Assembly: GCF_027270315.1 (NCBI RefSeq)
Contig: NZ_CP114413.1
Location: 310,001-374,000 of the forward strand
Reading direction: 5' to 3'
DNA length: 64,000 bases
Origin: Streptomyces cinnabarinus
GTDB lineage: Bacteria > Actinomycetota > Actinomycetes > Streptomycetales > Streptomycetaceae
A program made the position numbers and the translations under genes. Shown here piece by piece: positions 23,523 to 34,022 of this stretch (within the stretch, counting starts at the first letter, position 1; each line of letters opens with the position of its first letter). A model generated the notes under the pieces. The model searched no databases, was not told where the DNA came from, and saw only the letters and a list, made by a program, of their open reading frames with translations.

Positions 23523-26500
23523 ATGAGCGATCTTCCCGTACCGCCAGAGGACTCGACGGGGCCGGAATCGGCCGCGGGCGGGCAGGCCGCCGTGTATCGG
23601 CCGGGCGGCCCCACGCCCTGGGCCGTTCTGATGTGCAAGTTCTCCGATGTCGCGGCCCAGCCGCAGGAGGCGCCGTTCTTCGAGGACCTCTTCACGATGG
23701 CCGGGGCCGGAAAAGGGGGCATGGCCGACTACTGGCGGGACATGTCCGGCGGGGCGATCTCGCTGACCGGGTCGACGGTGTTCGGATGGTTCACCCTCGA
23801 ACTGTCGCTGGCCACCGCCAGGACCTGGACCTGGCCCGGGGCCCGGACGGATCTCGTGCGCGCGTGCGTCGAAGCGGCCGACACAGCGGTCGACTTCAGC
23901 GCGTTCCAGGGCATCATCGCCCTCCTCAACGCGCCCATCGACTCGGGCTCCTCGATGCGCCAGGTGCTCAAAGTCGGTGACGGGGAGCAGGAGTTCGGTC
24001 TCGTCAACCTCGATCCGGGAGCCTGGTTCAACACCTTCGCCGCGCACGAGATGGGTCACGGCTACGGCCTGCCGCACTCCTTCAGTGACGAGCCCGCCTT
24101 CAGCGAATACGGCGACGGCTGGGACATCATGAGCGCGGAGACCTTCGGCGGAAGGTCGCCCACCCATACCCATCCTCGGTTCGCCAAGAGCGGGCCGGCC
24201 CTGTGCGGCGTCTACCAGGACCGGCTCGGCTGGTTCCGCGGCAATGAGAAGCTCGACCTCTCCTCGCTCGGTCGCGGCGCGACATTCACCCTCAGCGCGC
24301 TGGACAAGCCGCCGCCCGGTATCCGGCTCATCCGGATCCGGCTGGGCTCCTCCACCCAGTACTACGCCGTGGAACTGCGGATGCCGCAGGCCACCGGCTG
24401 GGACAGCGGCATCGACCGGCCCGGTGTGCTGGTGCGTCACGTACGCGACGGCGTGCCGTACTTACGGCAGTCGATGAGCCGCGTCCAGGACTTGCAGCCC
24501 GGCGACTACTTCGCCGACGCGCGCGAGAACCTCGTGATCAGCGTGCTCGGCTTCAACATGGCGGAGCGGACCGCCACCGTGCACATCGGTCCCCGGCCGC
24601 CGGTCGGTCTGCTCACCGGTGCCAGGATGTCGCCGCTGCCGAACGCGGCCGGCTGGCACAACTCCGCTGTCGAGGTCCACTTGACCAGTACGGCCGCCCC
24701 GGGCCGCGGAGTACCCCGGATCACGTTCAGCGCCACCGGCGCCCACCCCATCAACCCGACCACCGTCACCGGACCCACCGCGACCGTGAAGGTGACCCAG
24801 CAGGGCAGCACCACGCTCTGCTACGCCGCCGAGGACGAATCCGGCGCCGGCGAACTGCCGAGGACGCTTCGGATCAATATCGACAAGATCCCTCCGACGA
24901 CCACCCGCACGGTCAGCCACCCCGTCCCGGGGCATGTCACCATCGAGTTGAACGGAGCCGACCCCGGGTCACTGTCCGGCTTCTAGAGCCTGACCTACGA
25001 GGCCGCGGGCGCCCAGCCGCTGGCCCGCAGGACCAGCACGCAGCGTCAGGTCCGGTTCAGCATCACCGCGCCCGGTCTGACCACGGTCGCCTACTGGTCG
25101 ACCGACCGGGCCGACAACACGGAGGTCCCGCGCACCCTCGACCTGCGTCCCGTGCCGCGGCTGACGCCGGAGAGCCTCACCTTCGTCGCCGTGCCCGGCA
25201 CCGTCAGCGCGCCGCAGACCCTCACCCTGCGCAACCTGGGCGAGACCACGCTCGTCATCAGCGGGATCGACACGAACGACCCCGCCTTCGCCCTCGTCCG
25301 GGGCCGTCGGCCGCCGTGCGGGAACACGCTCGCCCCCGGTTCCACCTGCGCCGTCGACGTGGTGTTCGCCCCGACCGCCGCCGGTGTCCATCAGGCCGCC
25401 CTGCTGCTGTCGACGGATCTTCCGTACCGGACGATCGAGGTCCCGCTGACGGGCACCGGTGTCCGACCCCGGCTCGAGTTCAACCCACCCGCTGCGGACG
25501 GGCTCGCCTTCCCGGTCACCCGGATCGGGCACCAGTCGCCGCCTCGTACGGTGACCCTGCGCAATCCCGGGCCGACCGTACCCCTGACCCTCACCGACGT
25601 CGTCGCGGGCGACGACTTCCTGATCGTACGCACCGGCTGCGCGCCCTGTCCGCGCAGCCTGGCGCCGGGCCAGAGCTGCGACGTGGACATGGTGTTCCGG
25701 CCCCGTATGCCCGGACTCCGTACCGGAGTTCTCGTGGTGGAGTCCGATGCCGAGGGCGGTCGGCAGTGGTTGGGGCTCACCGGTGAGGGAGTGGCCGAGC
25801 CCGAACTCACGGCTGTCCCGGCGTCCTTGTCCTTCGGCCCGCAGCCCGTGGGGACGTCCGGGGCGCCTCAGTGGATCGAACTGACCAACACCGGTCGCGC
25901 CGCGCTGCTCCTGTCCGGCGCCTCGTTCACCGGCGCCCACGCGGCCGACTTCACGTTCGCCGACCAGGACGGGCGGCCCGACATCCGGGCGGAGCTGAAG
26001 CCCGAGCAGTCGACCCGAGTGCAAGTGGCCTTCCGGCCGGTGGACTTGGGGCAGCGGACCGCCGAGCTCCTTCTGGTCACGAATGAGCCGGGCCCCGCGC
26101 CGGGCATCCCGGTGAGCGGTGTCGGGGTCGCCGCCCCGGCCGTCGTACTCGACCCCACGAGCGTCGACTTCGGCTCCCAGGCCGTCGGGACCCCCTCCCC
26201 TCCCGCGACCGTCACCCTTCGCAACAACAGTCCCGCCCCGGTCGGGATACGGACCACCGAAGTGACCGGCGACGACGACTTCGACGTAACTCCCCCACCC
26301 GGGCAGCCCGTACCGGCGGGCGGGACCTTCCCCGTCGCCGTGACCTTCACCCCGGCCGCCCTCGGCAGCCGGTCCGCCGTGCTCGCGATGACCGACGCCC
26401 ACGGCCTGCGGTACGAAGTCCCGTTGTCCGGGAACGGTTCCGGAGCGCTGGTGTCCTTCGAGCCCGCCGCCCTGGATTTCGGTGCGCGGCCGCCCGGCGG

Positions 26501-27083
26501 CACGGACCGGCGCGACCTCACGATCCGCAACACCGGCAATGCCCGCCTCATCGTCAACTCCCTGCACACCACAGGTGACTTCGTGAACGGTCCTGGCTGC
26601 GTCGGGGGTGTCCGGCCCGGCGATGAGTGCATGGTCAGGGTTCTCTTCCGGCCCACTGGCGGCGGACTGCGGACCGGTGAGCTCATCGTCACCAGCAATG
26701 CGGTGGGTGGACCGCACCGGCTGCCGCTGTCCGGGACGGGGCTGGTACCCGGCATCGGGATCACCCCCGGCGCACTCAACTTCGGTGCGCAGGACGTGGG
26801 TTCGGAGAGTCCGCCGCAGACCGTGACGGTGTCCGGTCCCGGATCGGCCGCGCTGGACATCACCGGCGTGAGTCTCACCGGGGCGGACTCCGGCGACTTC
26901 CGTCTTCGGGACGGTTGTGGTGGGCGGGGGCGCCTGCTGCCCGGGCAGCGGTGCGTCATCGAGGTCACCTTCGTCCCGACGGCGCCGGGGCAGCGTACGG
27001 CTGTCCTCACCGTCACGCACGACGCTGCCGGCAGTCCGCACACGATCCCCCTCTCCGGGGAAGGGCGCGCGGGAGTTGTCTGA
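23523..27083 (+). pseudogene. Metallopeptidase plus choice-of-anchor-D repeat protein, interrupted by one TAG
   Basis: From the ATG at 23523 one frame runs to 27083 with a single stop, TAG at 24984-24986. The first 487 residues hold a zinc site HEMGHGYGLPHS with DIMS as Met-turn, as in M6-like/metzincin peptidases, and a Gly-rich beta domain. After the TAG the same frame goes on without loss of coding character (SLTYEAAGAQPLARRTSTQR). It then carries six roughly 100-residue anchor-D/ASPM-SPD-2-Hydin repeats, each opening with a L-x-F-G-x-V-G-like strand, for example SVDFGSQAVGTPSPPATVTL and ALNFGAQDVGSESPPQTVTV. A C-to-T change (CAG to TAG) would explain the stop. There is no signal peptide. 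Without read-through only the peptidase half is made. Confidence 0.75.
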
Positions 27084-27296
27084 TCGTCCTTTGTGACAGG
27101 CGCATTTGGGGCCGCGGACGGTGCTCGCAGACCTTTGAACATTGGACAGGGCATGGCCTCTGGCCTGGGGTTATCGTGAAAGAAGGACGATGTGGCACAG
27201 GGCGGCCCGACGGGGGCGGCGAAGGTGCGCCGCCCGACGCCCGATGTGACTGCCGCGCGCCACCACCCCTTCGCGTATCACCGTCGGAGCGCAGCC

Positions 27297-28475
27297 ATGG
27301 CAGCACCGAAGCTCACTGATCACTCGATTCCGTGGACATCGACCATCCCCGCCAACAAGAACAAGCCCGCCACTCTCTTCGTGCGGGAGCGCGATGGCAC
27401 CAAGCCCAACCATCCGCGTGAGCCGGTACTGATGCTGCACGGCCGCAGCGTTCCGGCGTTGGCAGGGTTCGATCTCCAGCACCCCAAGTACGGCTGGGCC
27501 GACGACCTCGCCCAGGCGGGCTACGACGTCTTCATCATGGACCTCCAGGGGTCCGGCCGGTCCACCCGCCCCGAGATGTCCGACCCACGCAATGTGAACC
27601 CCGTCCAGAAGCCTCTCCTCTCAACGCATCCAGGTGGTGCCTCCGGTCCTGTGCAGTACCAGGCCCAGTTGGACAACTCGCAGAGCAACTGGGACGAAGT
27701 GCACAAGGTCGTCACCTACATCAAAACCCTCACCTCCGCGTCGAAGGTCGATCTCATCGGCTGGTCGGCCGCAGCGCAGCAGCTCGGGCCGTACGCCATC
27801 CAGCACAAGGACAACGTCAGGAGCCTGCTGCTGCTCGCGCCGGTCTTCCCGCCGAACGGCAGGCAGAGCAAGCCCGGGACGCGCTGGGAGGCGCCCGTGG
27901 ACCTGCCGGTGAAGACTCCTGAAGCCGTGTTCGGCTTCCCGATGACCCTCTCCACCAAAGCGGGTGTCCAAGCCACGTGGGACAGGGACCTGAAGTGCCG
28001 CAGGCAGCGGGAAGAGGGCATGGTCGACGTCGTGTGGAAAGCCATCATGGAGAACGACTCCATCGGCGCGACCTGGGGTCCCGAAGCCGAAGGGGCACCG
28101 GGGGTGCCCGGCGGCGTGATGCGGGTCAAGAACCCCTACTGGTGGGGCTGGAACTCCACCACCGTGGGCCTGGACGGCATCCTCGGCGCGGACGTCCCCG
28201 TGCTCATCATCTACGGGGACCTCGACTCGATCGTGAACACGGCCTCCAACCTGGGCCTGTTGTACTTCTCGGTGCCCGCGCTGTACGACCTCATTCCCGG
28301 CTCGCACAAACTGACGTTCCGCATCGCCTGCGCGGGCCATCAGATCCCCTGGGAAATCAGGGCCAAGACAGTGCAGCGGATGTCCCGGCACTGGCTCAAG
28401 GACCACACCGTGGAGGGCCTGGCCAAAGGCAGCTACTTCCTCGACGAGGACGACGTCCTGACGCCGATGGACTGA
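27297..28475 (+). CDS. Alpha/beta hydrolase
   Basis: 392 residues from an ATG with CGGAG upstream; the frame extends to 27192 without support. The order is standard: oxyanion region VLMLHGRSVPAL, nucleophile elbow DLIGWSAAAQQL (Ser in GWSAA), acid in IYGDLDSIVN, and His in CAGHQIPWE. There is no signal peptide. The elbow GxSxA rather than GxSxG is a small departure. The substrate is unknown; similar proteins are annotated as lipase-like or haloalkane/ester hydrolases. It is followed closely by a 108-residue unknown gene on the same strand. Confidence 0.8.
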   Translation: MAAPKLTDHSIPWTSTIPANKNKPATLFVRERDGTKPNHPREPVLMLHGRSVPALAGFDLQHPKYGWADDLAQAGYDVFIMDLQGSGRSTRPEMSDPRNVNPVQKPLLSTHPGGASGPVQYQAQLDNSQSNWDEVHKVVTYIKTLTSASKVDLIGWSAAAQQLGPYAIQHKDNVRSLLLLAPVFPPNGRQSKPGTRWEAPVDLPVKTPEAVFGFPMTLSTKAGVQATWDRDLKCRRQREEGMVDVVWKAIMENDSIGATWGPEAEGAPGVPGGVMRVKNPYWWGWNSTTVGLDGILGADVPVLIIYGDLDSIVNTASNLGLLYFSVPALYDLIPGSHKLTFRIACAGHQIPWEIRAKTVQRMSRHWLKDHTVEGLAKGSYFLDEDDVLTPMD

Positions 28476-28503
28476 CTCCTGGCCATGCGGGATGATCACT
28501 TGC

Positions 28504-28830
28504 ATGGCGGAAACGAGGCTGGATCAACTGTCGCGGCTCTGGGGCGAGTTCATGGAGCTGCCGTTTCCCCGGGGCTTCTACCGCCGTGAGCCCGAAGGCA
28601 CCTGCATGGTGTCACTGGACTCCGCTCTCGCCGGGTGTGTCTCGTCGGCGATGGAGGGGCCCCTGGACGAACGGCGCCAGGGTGTCCTGCGGGATCGGAC
28701 CGCGATGTTGGGGAATGTCCTCCCCTCCATCGGGGACGACGAGTACGCGTCCAAGTACTTCGCGCGGTTGCACGAGATGGGTGTGCTGGCCGCTGAGGTC
28801 GACTCGGCTCGGGGCCGGGGCGAGGGTTAG
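28504..28830 (+). CDS. Hypothetical protein
   Basis: 108 residues from the ATG at 28504; an ATG at 28492 gives four more. No signal peptide, membrane segment or known motif. The composition is ordinary for a small soluble helical protein: FYRREPEGTCMVSLDSALAG, then DDEYASKYFARLHEMGVLAA. It follows the hydrolase by 28 bases and its stop overlaps the 3' end of the convergent DinB gene by 4 bases. I do not recognise it. Confidence 0.65.
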   Translation: MAETRLDQLSRLWGEFMELPFPRGFYRREPEGTCMVSLDSALAGCVSSAMEGPLDERRQGVLRDRTAMLGNVLPSIGDDEYASKYFARLHEMGVLAAEVDSARGRGEG

Positions 28831-29531
28831 CGTGCCGCGTACAGGTCGCGCAGCAGGGCGATCTCGGCCATGTGGTGGATGAACTCCAGGCTGCTGCCCC
28901 ACAGGACGCTGATGAAGGGTTCGTCGGGGTCGGAGCCGTAGGGGTACCGCGAGAGGCCGACCGTGTCGAGTTCCTCCTCGGTCAGGGCAGCGACGCGGTC
29001 TCGCCAGCGGTCCACCAGCGGCCAGAACCGTTCCAGGGTCAGGACGGCGGAAGGGGTGAAGTCGACCATCAGCCTGGGGTCCTGGTGCCGTTCGCCGAAG
29101 GTCCACTCCCACTGGCCCGCGAACTGGACGTGCAGATGGCCCAGCCGCCACGCGATGGTCGTGACGGCGGTCCTGTCGGGTTCCGGAGGGCCGGTGTGGT
29201 CGAGGACCTCCCGGACCCGCTCGACGCTCACACTCCAGTCCTCGGCGATCTTGGCGACGCTCATGCCGCTCGCGGCCTGCCGGGCGATCTCCTCGTACTC
29301 GTTCGCGGGGATGTCCGGCGCGCCCAGGTCGAGCACCCACTCCCCCGGCCCGAACGCCCTGGGCGCCGTCGCCTCGCCACGGCGCCGCAGCGACCAGCAC
29401 CCGGGGACGGGTTCCCACAGGTACTCCTCATCGCCGAGTCCGGTCAGCCGTACCTGGGCCATCTCCCTGGCCCGGTCGAACTGGTCGATCAGCACACCCA
29501 AACGGTCCGTCCGCACGCCTGGGACCTCCAT
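28827..29531 (-). CDS. DinB-family protein with an inserted HTH-like segment
   Basis: 234 residues; the ATG at 29531 has GAGGGGAG 6 bases upstream. The DinB four-helix pattern is clear: LIDQFDRAREMAQVRLTGL at the N-terminus with EYLWEPVPGCWSLR, then TTIAWRLGHLHVQFAGQWEW (metal His) and EFIHHMAEIALLRDLY at the end. Between the first helix pair and TTIAWRL, where relatives have a short loop, about 47 residues (72-118) are inserted. They read NEYEEIARQAASGMSVAKIA and then EDWSVSVERVREVL, which looks like a resolvase/sigma-type helix-turn-helix. DinB proteins are thiol-dependent transferases; a DNA-binding insertion would be novel. Confidence 0.8.
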   Translation of the reverse strand: MEVPGVRTDRLGVLIDQFDRAREMAQVRLTGLGDEEYLWEPVPGCWSLRRRGEATAPRAFGPGEWVLDLGAPDIPANEYEEIARQAASGMSVAKIAEDWSVSVERVREVLDHTGPPEPDRTAVTTIAWRLGHLHVQFAGQWEWTFGERHQDPRLMVDFTPSAVLTLERFWPLVDRWRDRVAALTEEELDTVGLSRYPYGSDPDEPFISVLWGSSLEFIHHMAEIALLRDLYAAR

Positions 29532-29650
29532 GCCGGCTCCCCTCGCCGTCGCATGTCGCTTGTCGCGCCTGTGTCGTGCCGCCGGAGCGTAGTGGCTCGG
29601 GTGCGGGCGGGCGAGTGGATTTCCCGGGGCGGGTGGCGAGGTGTGGGCGG

Positions 29651-31495
29651 TCAGTTCATCCAGCGCGAGTGCTCCGGGCGGTTGAGTTCCTCGTCCAGGG
29701 ACAGGGCCGCGGTGATCAGTGCCAGGTGGGTGAAGGCCTGAGGGAAGTTGCCCAGTTGTTCGCCGGTGGGGCCGATCTCCTCCCCGAAGAGGCCCACGTG
29801 GTTGGCGTAGGTGAGCATCTTGTCGAAGGCGTAGCGGGCCTGGTCGAGACGGTCGGACTGGGCCAGGGCGTCTACGTACAGGAAGCTGCACAGCGAGAAG
29901 GTGCCCTCGCTGCCGCGCAGTCCGTCCGGGGAGGCCGCCGGGTCGTAGCGGTAGACGAGGCTGTCGGAGACGAGCTCGGTGTCCATGGCGTCGAGCGTGG
30001 ACAGCCAGCGCGGGTCGCGGGGCGTGATGAAGCCGACCGCCGGCATGAGCAGGAGTGAGGCGTCGAGGACCTCGCTGCCGTAGTGCTGGACGAAGGCCTG
30101 GCGCCGGGGGCTCCAGCCGCGGTCGAGGATCTGCGCGAGGATGGCGTCCCGCGCGGCGGTCCACGCGGTCAGGTCGGCGGGGCGGGCCATCTCCCGGGCG
30201 ACCCGGATGCCGCGGTCGAAGGCCGTCCAGCACATCAGGCGGCTGTAGGTGAAGTCCTTGCGGCCGCCGCGCGTCTCCCAGATCCCCTCGTCCGGGCGGT
30301 CCCAGTTGTCGACCAGCCAGTCCAGCATGCCGCGCAGGGCGAGCCAGCCGTCGTAGTGCATGTGGTGCGCGAGGTCCTGGGTGCGGGTGAAGGCGTAGGT
30401 GGCCTCGCCGTAGATGTCGAGCTGGAGTTGGTCGGCGGCGCCGTTGCCGATCCGGACGGGTGCGGAGGCACGGTAGCCCTCCAGGTGGTCGAGGGTCTCC
30501 TCGGCGAGGTGCGGGTCGCCGTCGATGCGGTACATGATCTGCAACGGCTCACCGGTCACCGTACGGCCCTCGCGCAGCCGTTCGCCGATCCAGCGGCGGA
30601 AGGCATGGGCCTCCTCGTCGAAGCCCAGTCCGACCAGCGCGTTCAGGGACAGGGAGGCGTCCCGCACCCAGGTGTAGCGGTAGTCCCAGTTGCGCTCGCC
30701 GCCGATCTGCTCGGGAAGGCCCGCCGTCGCGGCCGCCACGGGAGCGCCGCTGGGGGCGTAGGTGAGCAGCTTCAGGGTGATCGCGGACCGGTTGACCGCC
30801 GCCGTCCAGCGCCCCTGGTAGCGGCTGCGGCGCATCCACCGGTACCAGAAGCCGCAGGTCCCCTCGAACTCCGCGTGGATGCTCTCGCGGGTGGGCGGCG
30901 CGGGCTGCTCCCCTCCGGCCGCGCACACCGTCAGCACGGTCGCCGCCAGCTGTCCCTGCGCCAGCTCCACGTCTGCCACGACGTCCTCGCCGTCCGGCTG
31001 GAGCGCCAGCGGGCCCGCGGGCTGGAGGTGAACGTCGATGCCCGGGCCGGTGAAGTGCGCGACGCCGTCGTGGAGCGTGAGCCGGTGGGTGGCGCGGGCG
31101 TAGTCGAAGCGGGGGCGGCAGGCGACGGAGAAGCGGATCCGGCCGCGGGTCACCCGCATCACCCTGATCAGCCGGTGCCGGTCCGTGGCCGTCTCCGGGC
31201 GGTGCACGGGCATGAAGTCGACCACCTCACCGACGCCTTCGGGGGTGAGGAAGCGGGTGATGAGCACGGCGGTGTCGGCCAGGTACAGCTGGCGCGTGCT
31301 CACGTCCGCGCCGTCCACGGTGATCGCGAAATGGCCTCCGCGGTCGTGGTCGAGGAGGGACGCGAAGAGACTGGGTGAGTCGAACCGCGGCGCGCAGAAC
31401 CAATTGATAACGCCGTCGGAGGAGATCAGAGCCACGGTCTGGAGGTCGCCGACCATGCCGTGGTCCGCGATGGGCGGGTAGCGTCTCATGGTCAT
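29651..31495 (-). CDS. GH15 glycosidase (trehalase/glucoamylase-like)
   Basis: 614 residues; the ATG at 31495 has AGGAAGGA upstream and starts MTMRRYPPIADHGMVGD. The N-terminal beta domain contains WFCAPRFDSPSLFASLLD, typical of the GH15 trehalase-like group. The (alpha/alpha)6 barrel has RDASLSLNALVGLGF and GIWETRGGRKDFTYS near residue 404 (acid Glu). Near residue 575 is GPTGEQLGNFPQAFTH with the base Glu. There is no signal peptide, so it works inside the cell, probably cleaving trehalose or alpha-glucans. Actinobacterial relatives include authentic trehalases. Confidence 0.88.
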   Translation of the reverse strand: MTMRRYPPIADHGMVGDLQTVALISSDGVINWFCAPRFDSPSLFASLLDHDRGGHFAITVDGADVSTRQLYLADTAVLITRFLTPEGVGEVVDFMPVHRPETATDRHRLIRVMRVTRGRIRFSVACRPRFDYARATHRLTLHDGVAHFTGPGIDVHLQPAGPLALQPDGEDVVADVELAQGQLAATVLTVCAAGGEQPAPPTRESIHAEFEGTCGFWYRWMRRSRYQGRWTAAVNRSAITLKLLTYAPSGAPVAAATAGLPEQIGGERNWDYRYTWVRDASLSLNALVGLGFDEEAHAFRRWIGERLREGRTVTGEPLQIMYRIDGDPHLAEETLDHLEGYRASAPVRIGNGAADQLQLDIYGEATYAFTRTQDLAHHMHYDGWLALRGMLDWLVDNWDRPDEGIWETRGGRKDFTYSRLMCWTAFDRGIRVAREMARPADLTAWTAARDAILAQILDRGWSPRRQAFVQHYGSEVLDASLLLMPAVGFITPRDPRWLSTLDAMDTELVSDSLVYRYDPAASPDGLRGSEGTFSLCSFLYVDALAQSDRLDQARYAFDKMLTYANHVGLFGEEIGPTGEQLGNFPQAFTHLALITAALSLDEELNRPEHSRWMN

Positions 31496-31699
31496 CGCTT
31501 CCTTCCTGCCGGACTCAGCCAGTGCCACCCTCGCTCCGGCCGGTCGGCACCACGAGCGGTGTAGGCCGTTCGAGGGAAACGGGCCCGGCAGCGACCTCCT
31601 GGGCCGACGCGCGACCCGATCGGCTCAGCAGCGCTCGACGCGCGCGGCGGGTGCCGCCTTGACTGGCGTGGACGGCCCGGTGGCCGAGCGGGAGGTGGC

Positions 31700-32533
31700 A
31701 TGGCGTGGCTGACGCGGCTGAAGCTCCTGCACGCCCGTACGGAGCGGCGCTTCCCCGTCATGAGCGAGTTGACGAGCCGGTTGGTTTCGGCGAACCTGCT
31801 GGACTCCGCGACGAGGCTCGCGGCACAGACGTTCCTGGCCGCGGTGCCGCTGCTGTTCGCCATGGCCGCCTTCTCTCCGCAGAGCGTCCGCGACCAGCTG
31901 CGGGAGTCCCTGCGTGCCATGTTCGGGCTGACTGGCCGGTCGGATCTGGAGCTGGGCCAGGTGCTGGAGCACCCCTCGGACGACGGCCTGCGTCAGACCA
32001 CCGGCGTCGTCGGCCTGGTCGTGGCGCTGGCCTCCGCCACCAGCTTCAGCCGGGTCATGGCCCGGGTCTGCGAACGTGCCTGGCGGCTGCCGCGGGCGAA
32101 GACCAGGATCGCGGCCTGGCGGTGGGTGGTGTGGCTGTTCGTCCTGGTGCTGGCCGTCCTCCTCCAGGGCCCTGTCCGCAATGGCTTCGGTGTGGGTCTG
32201 TGGCTCGGCACCATCCTGTTCTTCCTGGTCAGCACAGGAGTGTGGCTGTTGACGCAGCACCTGCTGCTGGCCGGCCGGATGCCCTGGCTGCCGCTGCTGC
32301 CCGGCGCGGTGCTGGCCGCGGGCGCTACGACCGCGCTCGCGCTGACGGCCCGGATCTACATCCCGAACGCGCTCAATCGCGCGCTGGCCGAGTACGGCTC
32401 ACTCGGCCTGATCCTGACCCTGTTCTCCTGGCTGATCGTGGTGAGCGCGGCCGTCGTCGCCTCGGTGACGATCGGTGCCGTGCTGGTGCAGGACCGGGCC
32501 GAGCGAACGGCCGGTTCCGAGGACGACCAGTAG
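31700..32533 (+). CDS. YihY/BrkB-family inner-membrane protein
   Basis: 277 residues; GGGAGGTGGC precedes the ATG. It has about six hydrophobic segments, including ATRLAAQTFLAAVPLLFAMA, TTGVVGLVVALASATSFSRV, WVVWLFVLVLAVLL and LILTLFSWLIVVSAAVVASV. The pattern matches the YihY/virulence factor BrkB family. Its molecular function is not settled (once called RNase BN in error). It is divergent from the GH15 gene across a 204-base gap in which I see no clear element. Confidence 0.82.
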   Translation: MAWLTRLKLLHARTERRFPVMSELTSRLVSANLLDSATRLAAQTFLAAVPLLFAMAAFSPQSVRDQLRESLRAMFGLTGRSDLELGQVLEHPSDDGLRQTTGVVGLVVALASATSFSRVMARVCERAWRLPRAKTRIAAWRWVVWLFVLVLAVLLQGPVRNGFGVGLWLGTILFFLVSTGVWLLTQHLLLAGRMPWLPLLPGAVLAAGATTALALTARIYIPNALNRALAEYGSLGLILTLFSWLIVVSAAVVASVTIGAVLVQDRAERTAGSEDDQ

Positions 32534-32539
32534 CCGCGC

Positions 32540-33403
32540 TCAGATCACCGGCGGGCCGGCCTCGATACGTCGCAGCACCGGGGGCAGCCGGTCCAGGTCG
32601 GGTCCGGTCTGGAGCTGCCGCTCGTCCCACCAGGTGGCCCCGGCGTCGTGCAGCGGGCCGATCACGTCTCTGGCCTGGGCGGGGTCCGGGGGCGTGGCGC
32701 CGCCGAGCACGATCTCGAAGGGGCGGCCGGTCTCGGCCGTACGGTGTCCGCGCACGTAGTCGACGAGTTCGCGTACCTCCGCCGCGTCCGGGACATGACC
32801 GTGCCGTGCCGTCTCGAACAACGGCACCGCGCCGTCCCAGCGGGCCGCCCGCCGCATGGGCGCCCGGCGTGGCCAGAACCCGCCGATCCACACCGGCGGA
32901 CCGGGCTGCTGAACGGTGCCGGGCAGCAGGGTCACGTCCTGGACCTCGTAGTGCGGACCCCGGTGGTTCACCGGCGTGCCGGACCAGAAGCGCAGCAGGA
33001 GTTCCAGTCCCTCGTCCAGCCGCTCGGCGAGCACGCGCGGCGGGGCGGCGTCGCCGAAGCTGCGGTACTCGTCCTCGACGGGCCCGCCCAGCCCGGCGGC
33101 GAAGGTGACCCGGCCGCCGCTGAGCCGGTCCAGGGTGGCCACCTGGCGGGCGAGTTGCTGCGGACGGTAGCGCGGGACCGGGGTGAGCAGGGTGCCCAGC
33201 CGGATCCGGGACGTCGCCAGCGCCGCCGCGGTCAACAGCATCCACGGATCGCCGAAGGGGCGTCCCTGGTGCTGCCGGTGCAGTACGTGGTCCCACACGA
33301 AGAGGCCGTCCCAGCCGGCCTCCTCGGCGGCGGCCGCCACGGTCGCGACGTTGCGAGGGTCGGCGAAGTCACCGAAGTTGGGGATGTTGATCGAGAAGCG
33401 CAT
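32540..33403 (-). CDS. LLM-class F420/FMN-dependent oxidoreductase
   Basis: 287 residues starting MRFSINIPNFGDFADPRNVA. The TIM-barrel signatures of the luciferase-like family are present: EEAGWDGLFVWDHVL, SRIRLGTLLTPVPRYRP, ATLDRLSGGRVTFAAGLGGP, and EGLELLLRFWSGTPVNHRGP. In streptomycetes most such enzymes use F420 or FMN and oxidise or reduce small molecules; the substrate is unknown. It is convergent with the BrkB gene, 6 bases between stops. Confidence 0.88.
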   Translation of the reverse strand: MRFSINIPNFGDFADPRNVATVAAAAEEAGWDGLFVWDHVLHRQHQGRPFGDPWMLLTAAALATSRIRLGTLLTPVPRYRPQQLARQVATLDRLSGGRVTFAAGLGGPVEDEYRSFGDAAPPRVLAERLDEGLELLLRFWSGTPVNHRGPHYEVQDVTLLPGTVQQPGPPVWIGGFWPRRAPMRRAARWDGAVPLFETARHGHVPDAAEVRELVDYVRGHRTAETGRPFEIVLGGATPPDPAQARDVIGPLHDAGATWWDERQLQTGPDLDRLPPVLRRIEAGPPVI

Positions 33404-33520
33404 CCGAGCAGGATGGTGGCTCGTGGTGAGCGGGGCAATCGGATTCGCGTCCGCGCGGCGGGATTGTCAGTGCCTTCTGCTCTACTCGATCACAGGACCG
33501 GAACGACCACGGAGACCGCG

Positions 33521-34018
33521 ATGGGTGTACTGCACGACTACTTCGCCGCGAGCGACCGCGCCGCCGCGGTGGACCAGGCCATCGGCCCCGGCGGCGACTG
33601 GCTGCGCGGGACGTCCCTGGCGGAGGCGGGGGCGGACTGGATCGACGCGAAGGGGCTCGACCCGAACGTCGTCGTGGCCCAGCTCGTGGCCCACGCCGAG
33701 GCCGTCCCCTTCGCCGACCAGGCGGACGAGCCGGAACTGGTCTGGCCCGAACCGCCCTATCCCCAGGGGGAGTCCATAGGTCCCGACTCCCCCTGGGACA
33801 CGGGGCTGCTCCTTCAGCAGTTGCCCGACCGTTGGCGGGACGTCCTCGCCGAACTCCCCGAGGACGCCGTCGCGATGGTGGCGATGCGGTGGCAGGAGAT
33901 CGACGAGGTGGACTTCGGGGACTACCGGATCGCCAGGGAGGCGGTCGAGACGTTCACGGCGCTGGCGCGCCGGGCGCGGACGGCGGGGGCGCATCTGTAC
34001 TGCCGGAGCAGCGTCTGA
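33521..34018 (+). CDS. DUF1877-like protein
   Basis: 165 residues from an ATG with GGAG 8 bases upstream. It begins MGVLHDYFAASDRAAAVDQA and ends AVETFTALARRARTAGAHLY. The small acidic alpha/beta layout resembles DUF1877-type proteins of unknown role. It has no transport signal. It is convergent with the TauD-family gene, 4 bases between stops. Confidence 0.65.
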   Translation: MGVLHDYFAASDRAAAVDQAIGPGGDWLRGTSLAEAGADWIDAKGLDPNVVVAQLVAHAEAVPFADQADEPELVWPEPPYPQGESIGPDSPWDTGLLLQQLPDRWRDVLAELPEDAVAMVAMRWQEIDEVDFGDYRIAREAVETFTALARRARTAGAHLYCRSSV

Positions 34019-34022
34019 GGGC

